This document shows positions 60,248-64,000 of a stretch of DNA of 64,000 nt, in pieces. The stretch is from Strongylocentrotus droebachiensis (taxonomy: Eukaryota; Echinodermata; Echinoidea; Camarodonta; Strongylocentrotidae), in the NCBI GenBank assembly GCA_035222895.1, contig JAVYIG010000166.1, positions 744,001 through 808,000 of the forward strand, given 5' to 3'. The notes below the pieces were generated by a model. It was not told where the DNA came from, did not search any database, and saw only the letters and a list, made by a program, of their open reading frames with translations. Both the position numbers and the translations under genes were made by a program. Numbering within the stretch: position 1 is the first letter of the stretch; each line of letters begins with the position of its first letter.

Positions 60248-60737
60248 CTCGAATTCACAAAGAAGGTTTAGATTTAACCCATGAATTAAACCCTCATTTA
60301 CATAACCCATGGTTTAAAATAAGCACGACACAAGTCAGAGGTCCAATATTAGACGCATGCAAGGCAAGGTACTCTAATTTTGTGCTAATTTTTAAACCAT
60401 GGGTTATATAAAAAAGGGTTTAAACCATGGGTTAAAACTAAACCTCCTTTGTGAATTCGGGCCTTTGTGTGTACTCTGTGTCTCTGCCCCTGTCTCATCA
60501 TCTCTCACTCTCTCTGTTTCAATCATTTTAATCCATAGCGTGATGCAGACGACCGACCGGGGAAAGAGACTCAACAGCGCAATCAACCGTACAGGCGTTG
60601 CCGTGATGCAAACGGGGAAGGTCGTCGGGGAGGCCCTGACGACGGCCAAAACAGCCGTATCTTCGTGGCTGTACGGGCTTGCCGGCGAATGGAAGGAAGA
60701 GGGTGGAGAGGATGAAACAAACGCAGAGGTGAAATGA
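23320..60737 (+). CDS. AVL9: AVL9, DENN-like late secretory pathway protein, 14 exons
   Basis: Exons are 23320-23436, 35156-35276, 37250-37335, 40763-40834, 44779-44868, 50478-50585, 51600-51708, 52596-53464, 54213-54347, 55468-55603, 56411-56491, 57627-57750, 59284-59337 and 60539-60737. All are GT-AG and in phase, giving 766 aa (human is about 648). The N-terminal Avl9/DENN part (residues about 24-235) has HVVVVGFHHKRGCQVDFSYP, FLALPDGAHN and LPLYGLIQAKLELITHAYF. Residues about 245-510 are a Ser/Glu/Asp-rich disordered insert, and the C-terminal part has STADLRFADFLIKHVTD, WEGSDEWIRAQF, AWKTTHNFRMWNS and HPFHG. AVL9 acts in post-Golgi export and is linked to cell polarity and migration. Intron 1 (11.7 kb) holds nested transposons, and the other introns are rich in MITEs. 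Confidence 0.93.
23750..24003 (-). repeat. 3' LTR of the LTR retrotransposon
   Basis: A 254-bp direct repeat of the 5' LTR with no difference found by eye. It is preceded, in the element's direction, by the purine tract GGGAGGAA. Confidence 0.9.
24331..24515 (-). repeat. Fragment of an interspersed repeat inside the LTR element
   Basis: GATCGCCTGTCTG (24357) and CACGTAGGGCCATGCATCTC (about 24490-24509) match, in reverse orientation and with an internal loss, the repeats at 61292-61675 and 62481-62842. Confidence 0.65.
24786..25373 (-). CDS. Unrecognised Pro/Gly/Arg-rich ORF of the LTR element (195 aa)
   Basis: Begins MDPDDVREVIAGEASEE, passes a basic segment (RKRTWLRKLRRLKGK), then irregular GLGRGRG / CPP / PPPPPGG repeats, and ends at 24786. 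No family is recognised. Just before the ATG on this strand is a good splice acceptor, TTTCTCCTTTGCAG, and a GTAGGTAA donor lies about 40 bp further up, so it may be a spliced accessory exon. Related GGGTGGGCTC/GAGCACCAAGC sequence recurs at 24090-24240. It may not be translated. Confidence 0.4.
   Translation of the reverse strand: MDPDDVREVIAGEASEEVPEGDLLRARMGPPPPPGSARKRTWLRKLRRLKGKLRAGTRDSPQSASATGGVPLAPAGAWSMGKGRGALIDCPPTPVGLGRGRGALVSCPPTIVGRERGFVDRGLGRGLGRGRNPPPPPPGGMGRRLGAPPLRSPPPPGAMAGGRGKGMLNYMSRVMASSSPNAIPLSGFGLMKLSN
25472..26181 (-). pseudogene. Collapsed pol: protease start, RT start, integrase piece
   Basis: One frame from 26181 ends at 25630 with the start of a protease domain (MGNKPIRAVVEY then stop), where a DTG active site would normally follow. 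In the next frame, about 25624-25545, there is an RT N-terminal piece (VFAKDYFDLGNF). This is fused directly to an integrase piece with TDQGRNFQSKLF (about 25539-25490). Two internal deletions with a frame change explain this. No RT YxDD box or integrase zinc motif remains. Confidence 0.8.
26085..28271 (-). CDS. Gag of the LTR retrotransposon, with HhH and Ser/Arg repeats
   Basis: An uninterrupted 728-aa frame. Residues about 12-60 form a helix-hairpin-helix-like segment (EELLQVPGIGRTLADRILAL). Residues about 204-310 are nine 12-aa Arg/Ser-rich repeats of the GSRHDSPRSDRR type, followed by more SR/RRS sequence. From about 415 there is a retrotransposon gag core (GNWQAFIAKFRLYASESGW, then FCQGSADREAGQ). 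Residues about 610-655 are a coiled coil, and about 683-697 a CCHC zinc knuckle, CYQCGKLGHFKLEC. It would package element RNA. Its end overlaps the pol frame by 97 nt in the -1 frame, as expected for frameshift expression. The intact frame contrasts with the wrecked pol. Confidence 0.88.
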   Translation of the reverse strand: MYCIMPKIQINFCKVEELLQVPGIGRTLADRILALREASDITAESLVEIPHIRNPSEIIEHFDFAPFTERLSVSGERSPSRDTPTPEASRPPSPYPFDAYPKDALPAHIVKPTEGEGSQAKVTEDNPREKVKAIDRETSPQHKAVSFDSPKKYKSSTRERVSPVSSPDRKDRKDSRRDEDEGLYSDSPPRRSRQGRDQYESRGETDRRGSRHDSPRSDRRGSRYDSPRSDRRGSRYDSPRSERRGSRHDSPRSERRGSRHDSPRSERRGSHHDSPRSDRRGSRHHSPRSDRRGSRHDSPRSARRGSRVDSPQNRREGRYDHDRESRYHYYDQDSPRSHRSDRSESRGHRHRSPSPYRRSSRRSHDLRRRDQREESSEGGDFESPPRVRRTVSHHSPRPMRATMDEGRSVKLVSLPKSIAFNGTGNWQAFIAKFRLYASESGWDSKQSRNYLSWALDGDASIYVATLLEREPGTTYEVLVGKLEKRFTSRELPEVSQMQFSYARQIPEEDIVEWAARLSTLASQAFPDLPEHYIQRQVVMRFCQGSADREAGQHALNSRPRTVEEAVDLVKWFQHSHKAIYGKPTKEVRQVSQSIEAPTVRKSIVPPTPPAQGGLEKRVASLEGKMDSVIQLVESLKSSLAVIGPLQTTVQSLVESVRKSQASPARFRGKASPAQGNFSPGRDMACYQCGKLGHFKLECPERSPGLKVSFASEDPGNDSGSAEEVQPRS
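28280..28530. repeat. About 70-bp tandem repeats in the LTR-element leader
   Basis: Four diverged units share GTTCAATCAAGCGAACAA and TTTACTAACTTAGTAT. They lie just upstream of gag on the minus strand. Confidence 0.85.
29042..29285. repeat. 39-bp tandem repeats in the LTR-element leader
   Basis: Six units with AACTCTAATT at 29061, 29101, 29140, 29179, 29218 and 29257. The middle units are identical. The array lies in the long (about 1.7 kb) leader between the PBS and gag. Confidence 0.95.
29964..30217 (-). repeat. 5' LTR of the LTR retrotransposon
   Basis: Identical by eye to 23750-24003. On the minus strand it has a TATA box TATATAAAG near its middle, preceded by a CGCATGTACGTACATGCG palindrome and followed by a GGGCTTTTAGCCC hairpin. 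Confidence 0.9.
30929..31386. mobile_element. Foldback MITE, GACCCCGTTCTCA ends, AVL9 intron 1
   Basis: Starts GACCCCGTTCTCATTCACTT and ends AAGTGAGTGAGAACGGGGTC, an inverted pair with one mismatch. The inside holds several GGAGCGGTCTAACTAAGACC and complementary words, so much of it can fold. Confidence 0.8.
31387..32518 (+). other. AVL9 intron 1 sequence, no gene seen
   Basis: AT-rich, non-coding. Near 32330-32410 it holds an AATAATA tract plus TAGCGCTTAATACAAATGTT, an interspersed repeat end also seen at 50690-50740 and 55730-55850. Confidence 0.5.
32519..33757. mobile_element. Foldback element with TAGGCCA / GTTTAGCGTCC ends, carrying a MITE pair
   Basis: The left end TAGGCCAAATTAAAAA then TTGTTTAGCGTCC matches the right end GGGACGCTAAACATGTAC then TTTTTTAATGGCCTTA in inverted orientation. 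A lone short copy of this end is at about 55737-55792. The head-to-head family A pair lies inside. Confidence 0.65.
32949..33641. mobile_element. Two family A MITEs head to head (690-bp palindrome)
   Basis: Copy 1 runs 32949 to about 33320 and copy 2 runs back from 33641, with the two fused at a shared ACCTTAAAGACC. Both outer edges are TTAA. Copy 2 lacks about 55 bp near the join (ATTGCATT then GCATCTAGCATC). The arms are almost identical, so the unit should fold into one long hairpin. Confidence 0.9.
35156..35276 (+). CDS. AVL9: AVL9 exon 2
   Basis: Acceptor TTCTTCTCCAG, then VDFSYPPLIEGQPEDS and FLALPDGAHNFEDG, donor GTGAGT, phase 1. This is the most conserved AVL9 block and fixes the family call. 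Confidence 0.95.
35467..35562. repeat. Poly-C, poly-A and GA microsatellite
   Basis: Consecutive poly-C, poly-A and about 20 GA dinucleotides in AVL9 intron 2. Confidence 0.95.
36226..36600 (-). mobile_element. TTAA-bounded MITE, family A, AVL9 intron 2
   Basis: A complete 375-bp copy: starts TTAAAGGTAAAGACCAGTAA and ends TACTGGTCTTTACCTTTAA, with TTAA at both edges. It is nearly the same as one arm of 32949-33641. Confidence 0.92.
38936..39139 (+). mobile_element. Partial family A MITE, AVL9 intron 3
   Basis: Right half only: GTAGTCCCATATACATC through CCACAACGTTTCTTTCACAA to CAACTTTATCTTTAA. Confidence 0.75.
39440..40251 (+). mobile_element. Repeat related to 19841-20272, with internal duplication
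   Basis: TTATGAATTTTTGAAAG occurs at about 39541 and 39751 with matching sequence after each, and the end is GGATTGCCCTTTAA (about 40237-40250). It shares the GGTCTTTTCTTTCTAGAGAA block with the PGAP3 intron 2 copy. The left boundary is uncertain. Confidence 0.55.
40866..41192. mobile_element. Foldback element, AGGCCTGTCTTCATCAGC family, AVL9 intron 4
   Basis: Starts AGGCCTGTCTTCATCAGCTC and ends GTGAAGACAGGCCT. Internal paired words include CGATCGCAAATTATCCAGCT. It begins 31 bp after the exon 4 donor. Other copies are at 44939 and 45788. Confidence 0.8.
42412..42597 (+). mobile_element. tRNA-derived SINE, second copy, AVL9 intron 4
   Basis: A-box GCTCAGTTGGTAGAGCAG, B-box-like GGTTCAAAACC, shared body with GGAGAGGACCTAATGTCGTT, and tail ACTACCACTACTACTA. 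It matches 10204-10391. Confidence 0.85.
42874..43130 (-). mobile_element. Diverged family A MITE, AVL9 intron 4
   Basis: TTAAAGATAAAGTTGAGTTA, then GGTCATGCGATTGCAT, GTGAAAGAAACAGTG and GGTTCTGGAATCAT follow the family A order. The rest is lost. Confidence 0.6.
43794..44052. mobile_element. 259-bp MITE with perfect 32-bp inverted ends, AVL9 intron 4
   Basis: ACATATGAAGAGCTCGGTTC at the left continues CAAAAGGTACTA, and the right end is its exact reverse complement over 32 bp. The outer CATATG may be target duplication. The interior is AT-rich and non-coding with a 19-A run. Confidence 0.88.
44939..45265. mobile_element. Foldback element, AGGCCTGTCTTCATCAGC family, AVL9 intron 5
   Basis: Starts GCTTGTCTTCATCAGCTCGA and ends AGCTGATGAGGACGGGCCTA. 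It begins about 70 bp after the exon 5 donor and is related to 40866-41192 and 45788-46114. Confidence 0.8.
45788..46114. mobile_element. Foldback element, AGGCCTGTCCTCATCAG copy, AVL9 intron 5
   Basis: Starts TAGGCCTGTCCTCATCAG and ends CCGATTTAGGCAGGCCTA. Internal CGATCGCAAATTATCCAGCT is shared with the 40866 copy. Confidence 0.8.
46161..46304. mobile_element. Foldback MITE, GTTTCACAAAG family, AVL9 intron 5
   Basis: CCGTTTCACAAAGCC at the left and GACAAGTTTTGTGAAATGGG at the right. Its body matches 7154-7297. Confidence 0.75.
46745..46965 (-). repeat. Interspersed repeat with CATTGGTCCCCCATGGTCC
   Basis: TATATAGCAAACAATGCCTAA, GACCATTGGTCCCCCATG, GTTAATTGAGAGCTGAT and CTAGTGCAGATA also occur, in order or inverted, at about 34775-35005, 56163-56364 and 58292-58497. 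Confidence 0.7.
48436..48640 (-). mobile_element. Partial family A MITE, AVL9 intron 5
   Basis: TTAAAAGAGAAAGTTAAGTT, then GGTCATGGGATTGCATTG, AATCGATCAGAAAAGGTTGA and GAAAGATGGATTGG, in family A order. It is cut short by the next element. Confidence 0.7.
48647..49098. mobile_element. Element with CAGAGATGCCAACC ends and a 52-T run inside
   Basis: CAGAGATGCCAACC (48647-48660) and GGTTGGCATCTCTG (49085-49098) are exact inverted ends. Inside are TTACGGATT words and a T run at 48742-48793. A small relative with GGATGCCAGTT ends is at about 60779-60919. Confidence 0.7.
49099..50477 (+). other. AVL9 intron 5 sequence, no gene seen
   Basis: AT-rich, non-coding, with the repeated phrase AATTTTTAATCAGTGATA near 49640 and AATTTTAATTAGTGATA near 49827 suggesting an old local duplication. 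Confidence 0.4.
50877..51251 (+). mobile_element. TTAA-bounded MITE, family A, AVL9 intron 6
   Basis: Complete 375-bp copy from TTAAAGGTAAAGACCAGTAT to TACTGGTCTTTACCTTTAA. Close to 36226-36600 in the opposite orientation. It is inserted directly next to a CGTATAGCGCTTAATGC repeat (about 50690-50876). Confidence 0.92.
51885..51957. repeat. Two poly-T runs and a poly-G run
   Basis: About 14 T, then about 26 T followed by 14 G, in AVL9 intron 7. Confidence 0.9.
52346..52523. mobile_element. MITE, ACAGTCAAACCTG family, AVL9 intron 7
   Basis: TACAGTCAAACCTGTCTACA at the left and AGCAGATTTGACTGTAC at the right. GTAGACAGGT repeats occur inside. It ends 72 bp before exon 8. Confidence 0.85.
52596..53464 (+). 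CDS. AVL9: AVL9 exon 8, long disordered linker
   Basis: This 869-nt exon codes residues 235-524. It begins GMIERGLEKSACP, just after the LAIVSLFPG end of the DENN-like part, and ends GFPLAIFGK at the start of the C-terminal conserved part. Between them the sequence is rich in Ser, Glu, Asp, Gly and Lys with poly-Ser and acidic patches and no fold signature. Its length accounts for most of the size difference from human AVL9. Confidence 0.9.
53807..53963. mobile_element. Hairpin element with AATAATTATATTATTTTGAC ends, AVL9 intron 8
   Basis: The two halves are near complements: TATTGACC...CTAAGATCATATTGCCC against GGGCAATATGGTCTTAGCG...GGTCAATA, with a short loop at about 53880-53890. Arms are about 75 bp. 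Confidence 0.8.
54439..54731. mobile_element. Foldback MITE, GGGGAGTGTTTCACAAAGAC family, AVL9 intron 9
   Basis: GTGTTTCACAAAGACTAAGA at the left is mirrored by TCTTAGTCTTTGTGAAACAC at the right. A relative is at 56821-57133. Confidence 0.85.
55735..55794. repeat. Lone GGGACGCTAAACATGTA end
   Basis: AGGCCA...GCGGGCGGGGACGCTAAACA...TTTTTTAATGGCCT repeats the right end of the 32519-33757 element. Confidence 0.7.
56004..56157. mobile_element. Foldback MITE, GCCCCGTCTTATAAAG ends, AVL9 intron 10
   Basis: GCCCCGTCTTATAAAGCGTTG at the left mirrors CAACTCTCTATAAGACTGGG at the right. ATTGATATCAATTGCAA and GGATCAATCGCAA pair inside. Confidence 0.75.
56163..56364 (+). repeat. Interspersed repeat with CTACAAGTAGTGCAG
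   Basis: Same family as 46745-46965 in the opposite orientation: GCCTATCTGCACTAGTTAAG to GCAAGTAGCTACAAGTAGTG. Confidence 0.7.
56821..57133. mobile_element. Foldback MITE, GGGGTGTTTCACAAAGAC family, AVL9 intron 11
   Basis: Left end GGGGGGTGTTTCACAAAGAC, right end ATCTTTGTGAAACACTCCCC. Inner paired words AACTTAACTCAAAGTTAGAC / CAACTTTGAGATACGTTAAA. Confidence 0.85.
57792..58022. mobile_element. Foldback MITE, TCAGTGACACAAAGA ends, AVL9 intron 12
   Basis: TCAGTGACACAAAGACATAA / TCATCTTTGTGTCACTGA at the ends. Inner GGAGTTAAGTCTATGTTTCA and AGGAGTTAAGTCTTTGTGTT are direct copies. Confidence 0.8.
58292..58497 (+). repeat. Interspersed repeat with GATCATGGGGGACCAATGGTC
   Basis: Same family as 56163-56364: AGGAGGGATTAGACC, ATCATGGGGGACCAATGG, GCAAGTAGCTACAAG. 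Confidence 0.65.
58948..59150. mobile_element. Foldback MITE, GGTGGTCGCGTTACC ends, AVL9 intron 12
   Basis: GGTGGTCGCGTTACCCGACC then TTTTGTGAAAAC at the left, and GTTTCACAAAAGGTTATGTA then AATGCGACCACC at the right. Confidence 0.8.
60190..60245. repeat. CT microsatellite
   Basis: Impure CTTTCTCT then pure CT repeats, directly abutting the next foldback. Confidence 0.9.
60246..60463. mobile_element. Foldback MITE, GGCTCGAATTCACAAAG ends, AVL9 last intron
   Basis: GGCTCGAATTCACAAAGAAG then GTTTAGATTTAACCCATG at the left, mirrored by CATGGGTTAAAACTAAACC then TCCTTTGTGAATTCGGGCC. It ends 75 bp before exon 14. Confidence 0.88.
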
Positions 60738-61291
60738 AAGACGTACCTGAGCTGAAAGTGTGGGCTAATTTGGGCTCAAGGATGCCAGTTTTCAGGCAAT
60801 AGCCTGAATTCAGGCCCTGGCGAGTTATTTTCAGACCATAGTTTAGGCTTTTTTGTGTACAAAATAGCTCATTCTATGTGATTTTCAGGCCCTCTAATCA
60901 ATTCTAACTGGCATCCCTGTGGGCTGGAGTATATAGAAAATATGTCCTTGACCTACATCAACTGGTTTTCACCAAGATAATCGAACATTAATGCAAACAA
61001 CATTTGCTGTTTTGCTATTCTGTTCAATTGAAAAACACAATTACAGAATGCAACTCACCTTTAAATTGTTGTAGCTCACTGAAAGGCTAATAATTTCTTT
61101 TTGTAGCCAGAAAGACATTAACTCCAATGCTACAACACAGAATCAAGTTTGTCTGTATTTTGCTGGCCTAGACAACCCAACTACTCCATTTCACAGTAGT
61201 TTTAAGCCATTTTCTCTTTCGACATGCATTTTAATGACCAGAACTGAAGATTAGCTTGAATGCTTTTTAATAAGCTTCGCTCAAAGGTATT
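60738..61291 (+). other. AVL9 3' UTR and downstream sequence
   Basis: Non-coding. A small inverted element (GGATGCCAGTTTTCAG to CTAACTGGCATCC) lies at about 60779-60915 just after the stop codon. No AATAAA in this stretch was convincing, so the transcript end is not set. Confidence 0.4.
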
Positions 61292-61675
61292 GTCAAACAT
61301 TGTTTCCAGTTTTACAAATCTGAGATGCATGGCCCTACGTGTTATCAGTGTCTGTGATATGGTGTGATATTGAAGCCCTAAACAAATTGCGCTTTAAAAT
61401 ATCATGAAGTGCTTCAAAAAGGAAAAATCTTTGAGTGAATGGTTTTACCATACCCATTTCCACCAATAGACTGTAGTGCTATAAAAACCGTTGGTAAAAC
61501 GGATTTTGAAATTCTGAATTCCAATCATAAATATATTGATAATCAGACAGGCGATCGGCTTGTAAAAGTCATGGCACTCCTGACTGACCCTAAAGGTTTA
61601 TAATTATGATTGCAGCATGAGCTAAATCCAGGATTTTGTTTCAGAATCTGAGACAAACATACCCAATCCCTTTAA
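61292..61675 (+). repeat. Interspersed repeat, copy 1 (about 380 bp)
   Basis: From TTTCCAGTTTTACAAATCTG to CAATCCCTTTAAGG. It matches 62481-62842 in the same orientation with a few gaps, for example in the AAAACCGTTGGTAAAAC region, and 24331-24515 in reverse. Confidence 0.9.
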
Positions 61676-62480
61676 GGTTGGCAGGTCACTACAGACTTCT
61701 TCATTATTAAAACCTGTAATCATGAAACTTGTTTTTTCTTATCAGTTATCATCGCTGCTTTAAAACCTAGATAGTACTCCATTTTTTACCATGATGAATG
61801 TACAGACACTGAATATTCATTAGATATTACTATGTGTATATGTTTGAAATTTGTTTGTTCATGTACAAAGATGTATTTAATTTCTACTTTCTGTGTTTGA
61901 TTGTAGAAAAGAGTTACATTCAGAATATAGTCATGAATATTTTTGTCACATGACGATGATGTGATAGTCAAATGTAATTTGTCTTTCAAATTCCTGAAAA
62001 TATATGTGTCTTTAATGGTCATGTAATTTGGTGTCACTACTTTTTACATTACAAATTTTCAATAGCTTTTAAAGACTCCTGAGTATTGTTATGTCATTAA
62101 GAGTTATTCTGCATATTATAAATGAAATCAGAGGTTATATATAAATGTATATAAAGTGTTTATATACTTAAAAATTCAAATTTATAACAGTCGGTATATA
62201 TGTCATAGTTTGTATATGATACAAATACAAAGTGTTTACTGTCATGAATCTGTTGAAAGTATTTTTCTGATGTTGGTCTAAGATAAAATCAACATTCAGT
62301 TTTTTCTCCAGTAGCTTAGAATACTATAAATGGGCAACAAAGGTTTGAGCAGGCTGGACCAATAAAATTTCCACTTTCAATGCTCTATTCTTCCAGATTT
62401 TAGAACCCCTTATTATTCCAAGTATTGATATGAAGGTACCTTTATCTCTAAATTGTAACAATGTTATCTGATACTTGTTT

Positions 62481-62842
62481 AACAATGTTTCCAGTTTTAC
62501 AAATCTGAGATGCATGGCCCTACGTGCTATCAGTGTCTGTGCTATGGTGTAATGTTGAAGCCCTAATTGCGCTTCAAAATGATCATGAAGTGCCTCAAAA
62601 AATAAAAATCTTTGAGTGACCGGTTTTACCGTACTCATTTTCCCCAATAGACTGTAGTGTCATAAATTTGAAATTTCGGATTCCAATCATAAATATCTTG
62701 ATAATCTAACAAGCGTTTGGCTTGTAAAAGTCATGGGATTCCTGACTGACCTAAAGGTTTATACATGTAGTTATGCTTGTAGCATGAGCTAAATCCAGGA
62801 TTTTGTTTCAGAATCTGAGACAAAGATCCCCCAATCCCTTTA
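62481..62842 (+). repeat. Interspersed repeat, copy 2
   Basis: TTTCCAGTTTTACAAATCTG, GATGCATGGCCCTACGTGCT, GACTGTAGTG and GAGCTAAATCCAGGATTTTG follow the same order as copy 1. The two copies are about 1.2 kb apart. Confidence 0.9.
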
Positions 62843-63162
62843 CAATATAGCCTGAAGAAGGAAAATTTGAAGCCCTGGAGAAGCTGGTAAGGGTTAGTGT
62901 TCAGTAATTTAGGATTGTGTTGGTATACTAAGCTGGTGAGCTCTTGTGTATTATCAAAATTGATAACATCATTATCTTCTTCTCAGCGGGATTAATACAG
63001 TTCACCATCTGGTGTATTCTCGTACTAGTTTGGTACATATAACAAACCTTTTGTATACCTGTAATATTTATGTACTAAGAAGAAAAAAATTATCAAGTTT
63101 CTTTGTATTCTTTTTAATAAATGCAGTACGTTTTTCTGTGCATAGTGCCAAAGTTGAATATA

Positions 63163-63710
63163 TTAAAGGGAAAGTCCACCCCCAAAATAAGTTTGTTTCG
63201 ATAGAGGCAGAATAATAAGAAAATCAGGTGAGTGAAAGTTTGAGCAAATTCTGAATGAAAATAAGAAAGTTATGAATTATTGAAGTTGTGATCAATCAAA
63301 TACAAATTGGCAACTCTGTGACTTATTATACGAGCTCTCCTTCATTTGCTTTGTGCATAATATTCCATAAAATCATGTTTTCTTCGTTATTGATGACGGA
63401 ATATATATTTGTTCCTTGCAGGGGGAGTATAGAAACATATTTGCAATTATTATATTTAGGGTGCATGTATGGTTGAAATTTTTCTTGAGGGAAAATGAAA
63501 ATGTTAGATTTTTTTAGTACTAAGCAAATGGAAGTTGAGCTCGCATTTTACGTCATAGAGTTGCCAATTTGTGTTTGATTGATCACAACTTAAAAAATCT
63601 TAACTTCCTTATTTTTAATCGGAATTTGCTCAAACTTTCACTGACTTGTTTCTCTCATTTTTCTACTCCTATTAAAACTAAATTAATTTCAGGGTGGACT
63701 TCCCCTTTAA
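63163..63710 (+). mobile_element. TTAA-bounded foldback MITE, family C
   Basis: Starts TTAAAGGGAAAGTCCACCC and ends GGGTGGACTTCCCCTTTAA. The inverted ends continue with AAAATAAGTTTGTTT-like words, and TGATCAATCAAATACAAATT / AATTTGTGTTTGATTGATCA pair inside. Confidence 0.88.
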
Positions 63711-63832
63711 ACAGATGATGTTTATGAATACTTTGTGTAAAAAGATATTATCAAATGCCGTTATGATCTGACTCTCGGTCTGATCTCAGCAGTCGATATT
63801 ATCTTTCTTGGTATTCTCTCCTTGGTGTACCT

Positions 63833-63925
63833 TGTAGAGGTGTCTTAGTCGAGTGGTTTGAGGACTTGATAAGAAATGCAAAGGTTGTGGGTTCAATCCC
63901 AAACACGGCAGTAATGTCCTTTGGC
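63833..63925 (+). mobile_element. tRNA-Leu-like SINE head fragment
   Basis: GTCTTAGTCGAGTGGTT resembles an A-box with a class II tRNA variable arm after it, and GGTTGTGGGTTCAATCCC holds a B-box. It lacks a paired acceptor stem, so it is a SINE remnant. Confidence 0.5.
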
Positions 63926-63933
63926 AAGGCTTT

Positions 63934-64000
63934 AAAGATGAAGTTGAGTTCTGGTCATGCGATTGCATTGTGAAAGAAACGGTGTGGAATTGACCAGAAA
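63934..64000 (-). mobile_element. Family A MITE, cut by the window end
   Basis: TTTAAAGATGAAGTTGAGTT, GGTCATGCGATTGCATTGTG and GAAACGGTGTGGAATTGACC follow the start of family A. Confidence 0.7.

Noticed and set aside
63833-63910. tRNA-Leu gene
   Set aside because: The boxes are plausible but no acceptor stem is formed; it is better read as a SINE head.

Overview
The window is animal genomic DNA, AT-rich and intron-rich, and most likely from a marine deuterostome invertebrate. An echinoderm such as a sea urchin is my best guess. The reasons are the protein similarity of three conserved genes to their vertebrate orthologues, long introns packed with short inverted-repeat elements, tRNA-derived SINEs and frequent ACATGTA words. 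The species assignment is inference.

Three complete protein genes were rebuilt exon by exon, with every junction checked for GT/AG and reading phase. (1) CFAP210/CCDC173, plus strand, 5073-10978, 7 exons, 560 aa: a coiled-coil protein of the ciliary doublet microtubule lumen. Its 49-nt first exon is short and isolated. (2) PGAP3 (Per1-like), minus strand, 21254-15705, 7 coding exons, 335 aa: a multi-pass GPI-anchor lipid-remodelling enzyme. Its last coding exon is only 64 nt. (3) AVL9, plus strand, 23320-60737, 14 exons, 766 aa: a DENN-like protein of the late secretory pathway. CFAP210 and PGAP3 converge tail to tail. PGAP3 and AVL9 diverge from one CpG-rich region near 23.05-23.3 kb.

The rest is dominated by mobile DNA. 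The left edge (264-2053) is a long imperfect inverted repeat followed by a dead non-LTR retrotransposon (about 2075-4510). AVL9 intron 1 (11.7 kb) holds a nested structure. A small TIR element (23709-30616, TA duplication) is split by a 6.47-kb minus-strand Ty3/gypsy-type LTR retrotransposon (23750-30217). Its two 254-bp LTRs look identical and it has a 4-bp target duplication. It keeps a full gag with an unusual helix-hairpin-helix plus Ser/Arg-repeat N-terminus, but pol has collapsed to short fragments.

All three genes, and especially AVL9, carry many foldback/MITE-like elements. At least three families end exactly on TTAA and share a TTAAAGG start. Other families use different TIRs. Two SINE copies have tRNA-like A and B boxes and ACC/ACT tails. 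A hammerhead-ribozyme-like motif (14949-14991) lies in the CFAP210-PGAP3 interval. I saw no rRNA, functional tRNA or CRISPR. No computation was run: all similarities are from reading and from memory of the families.
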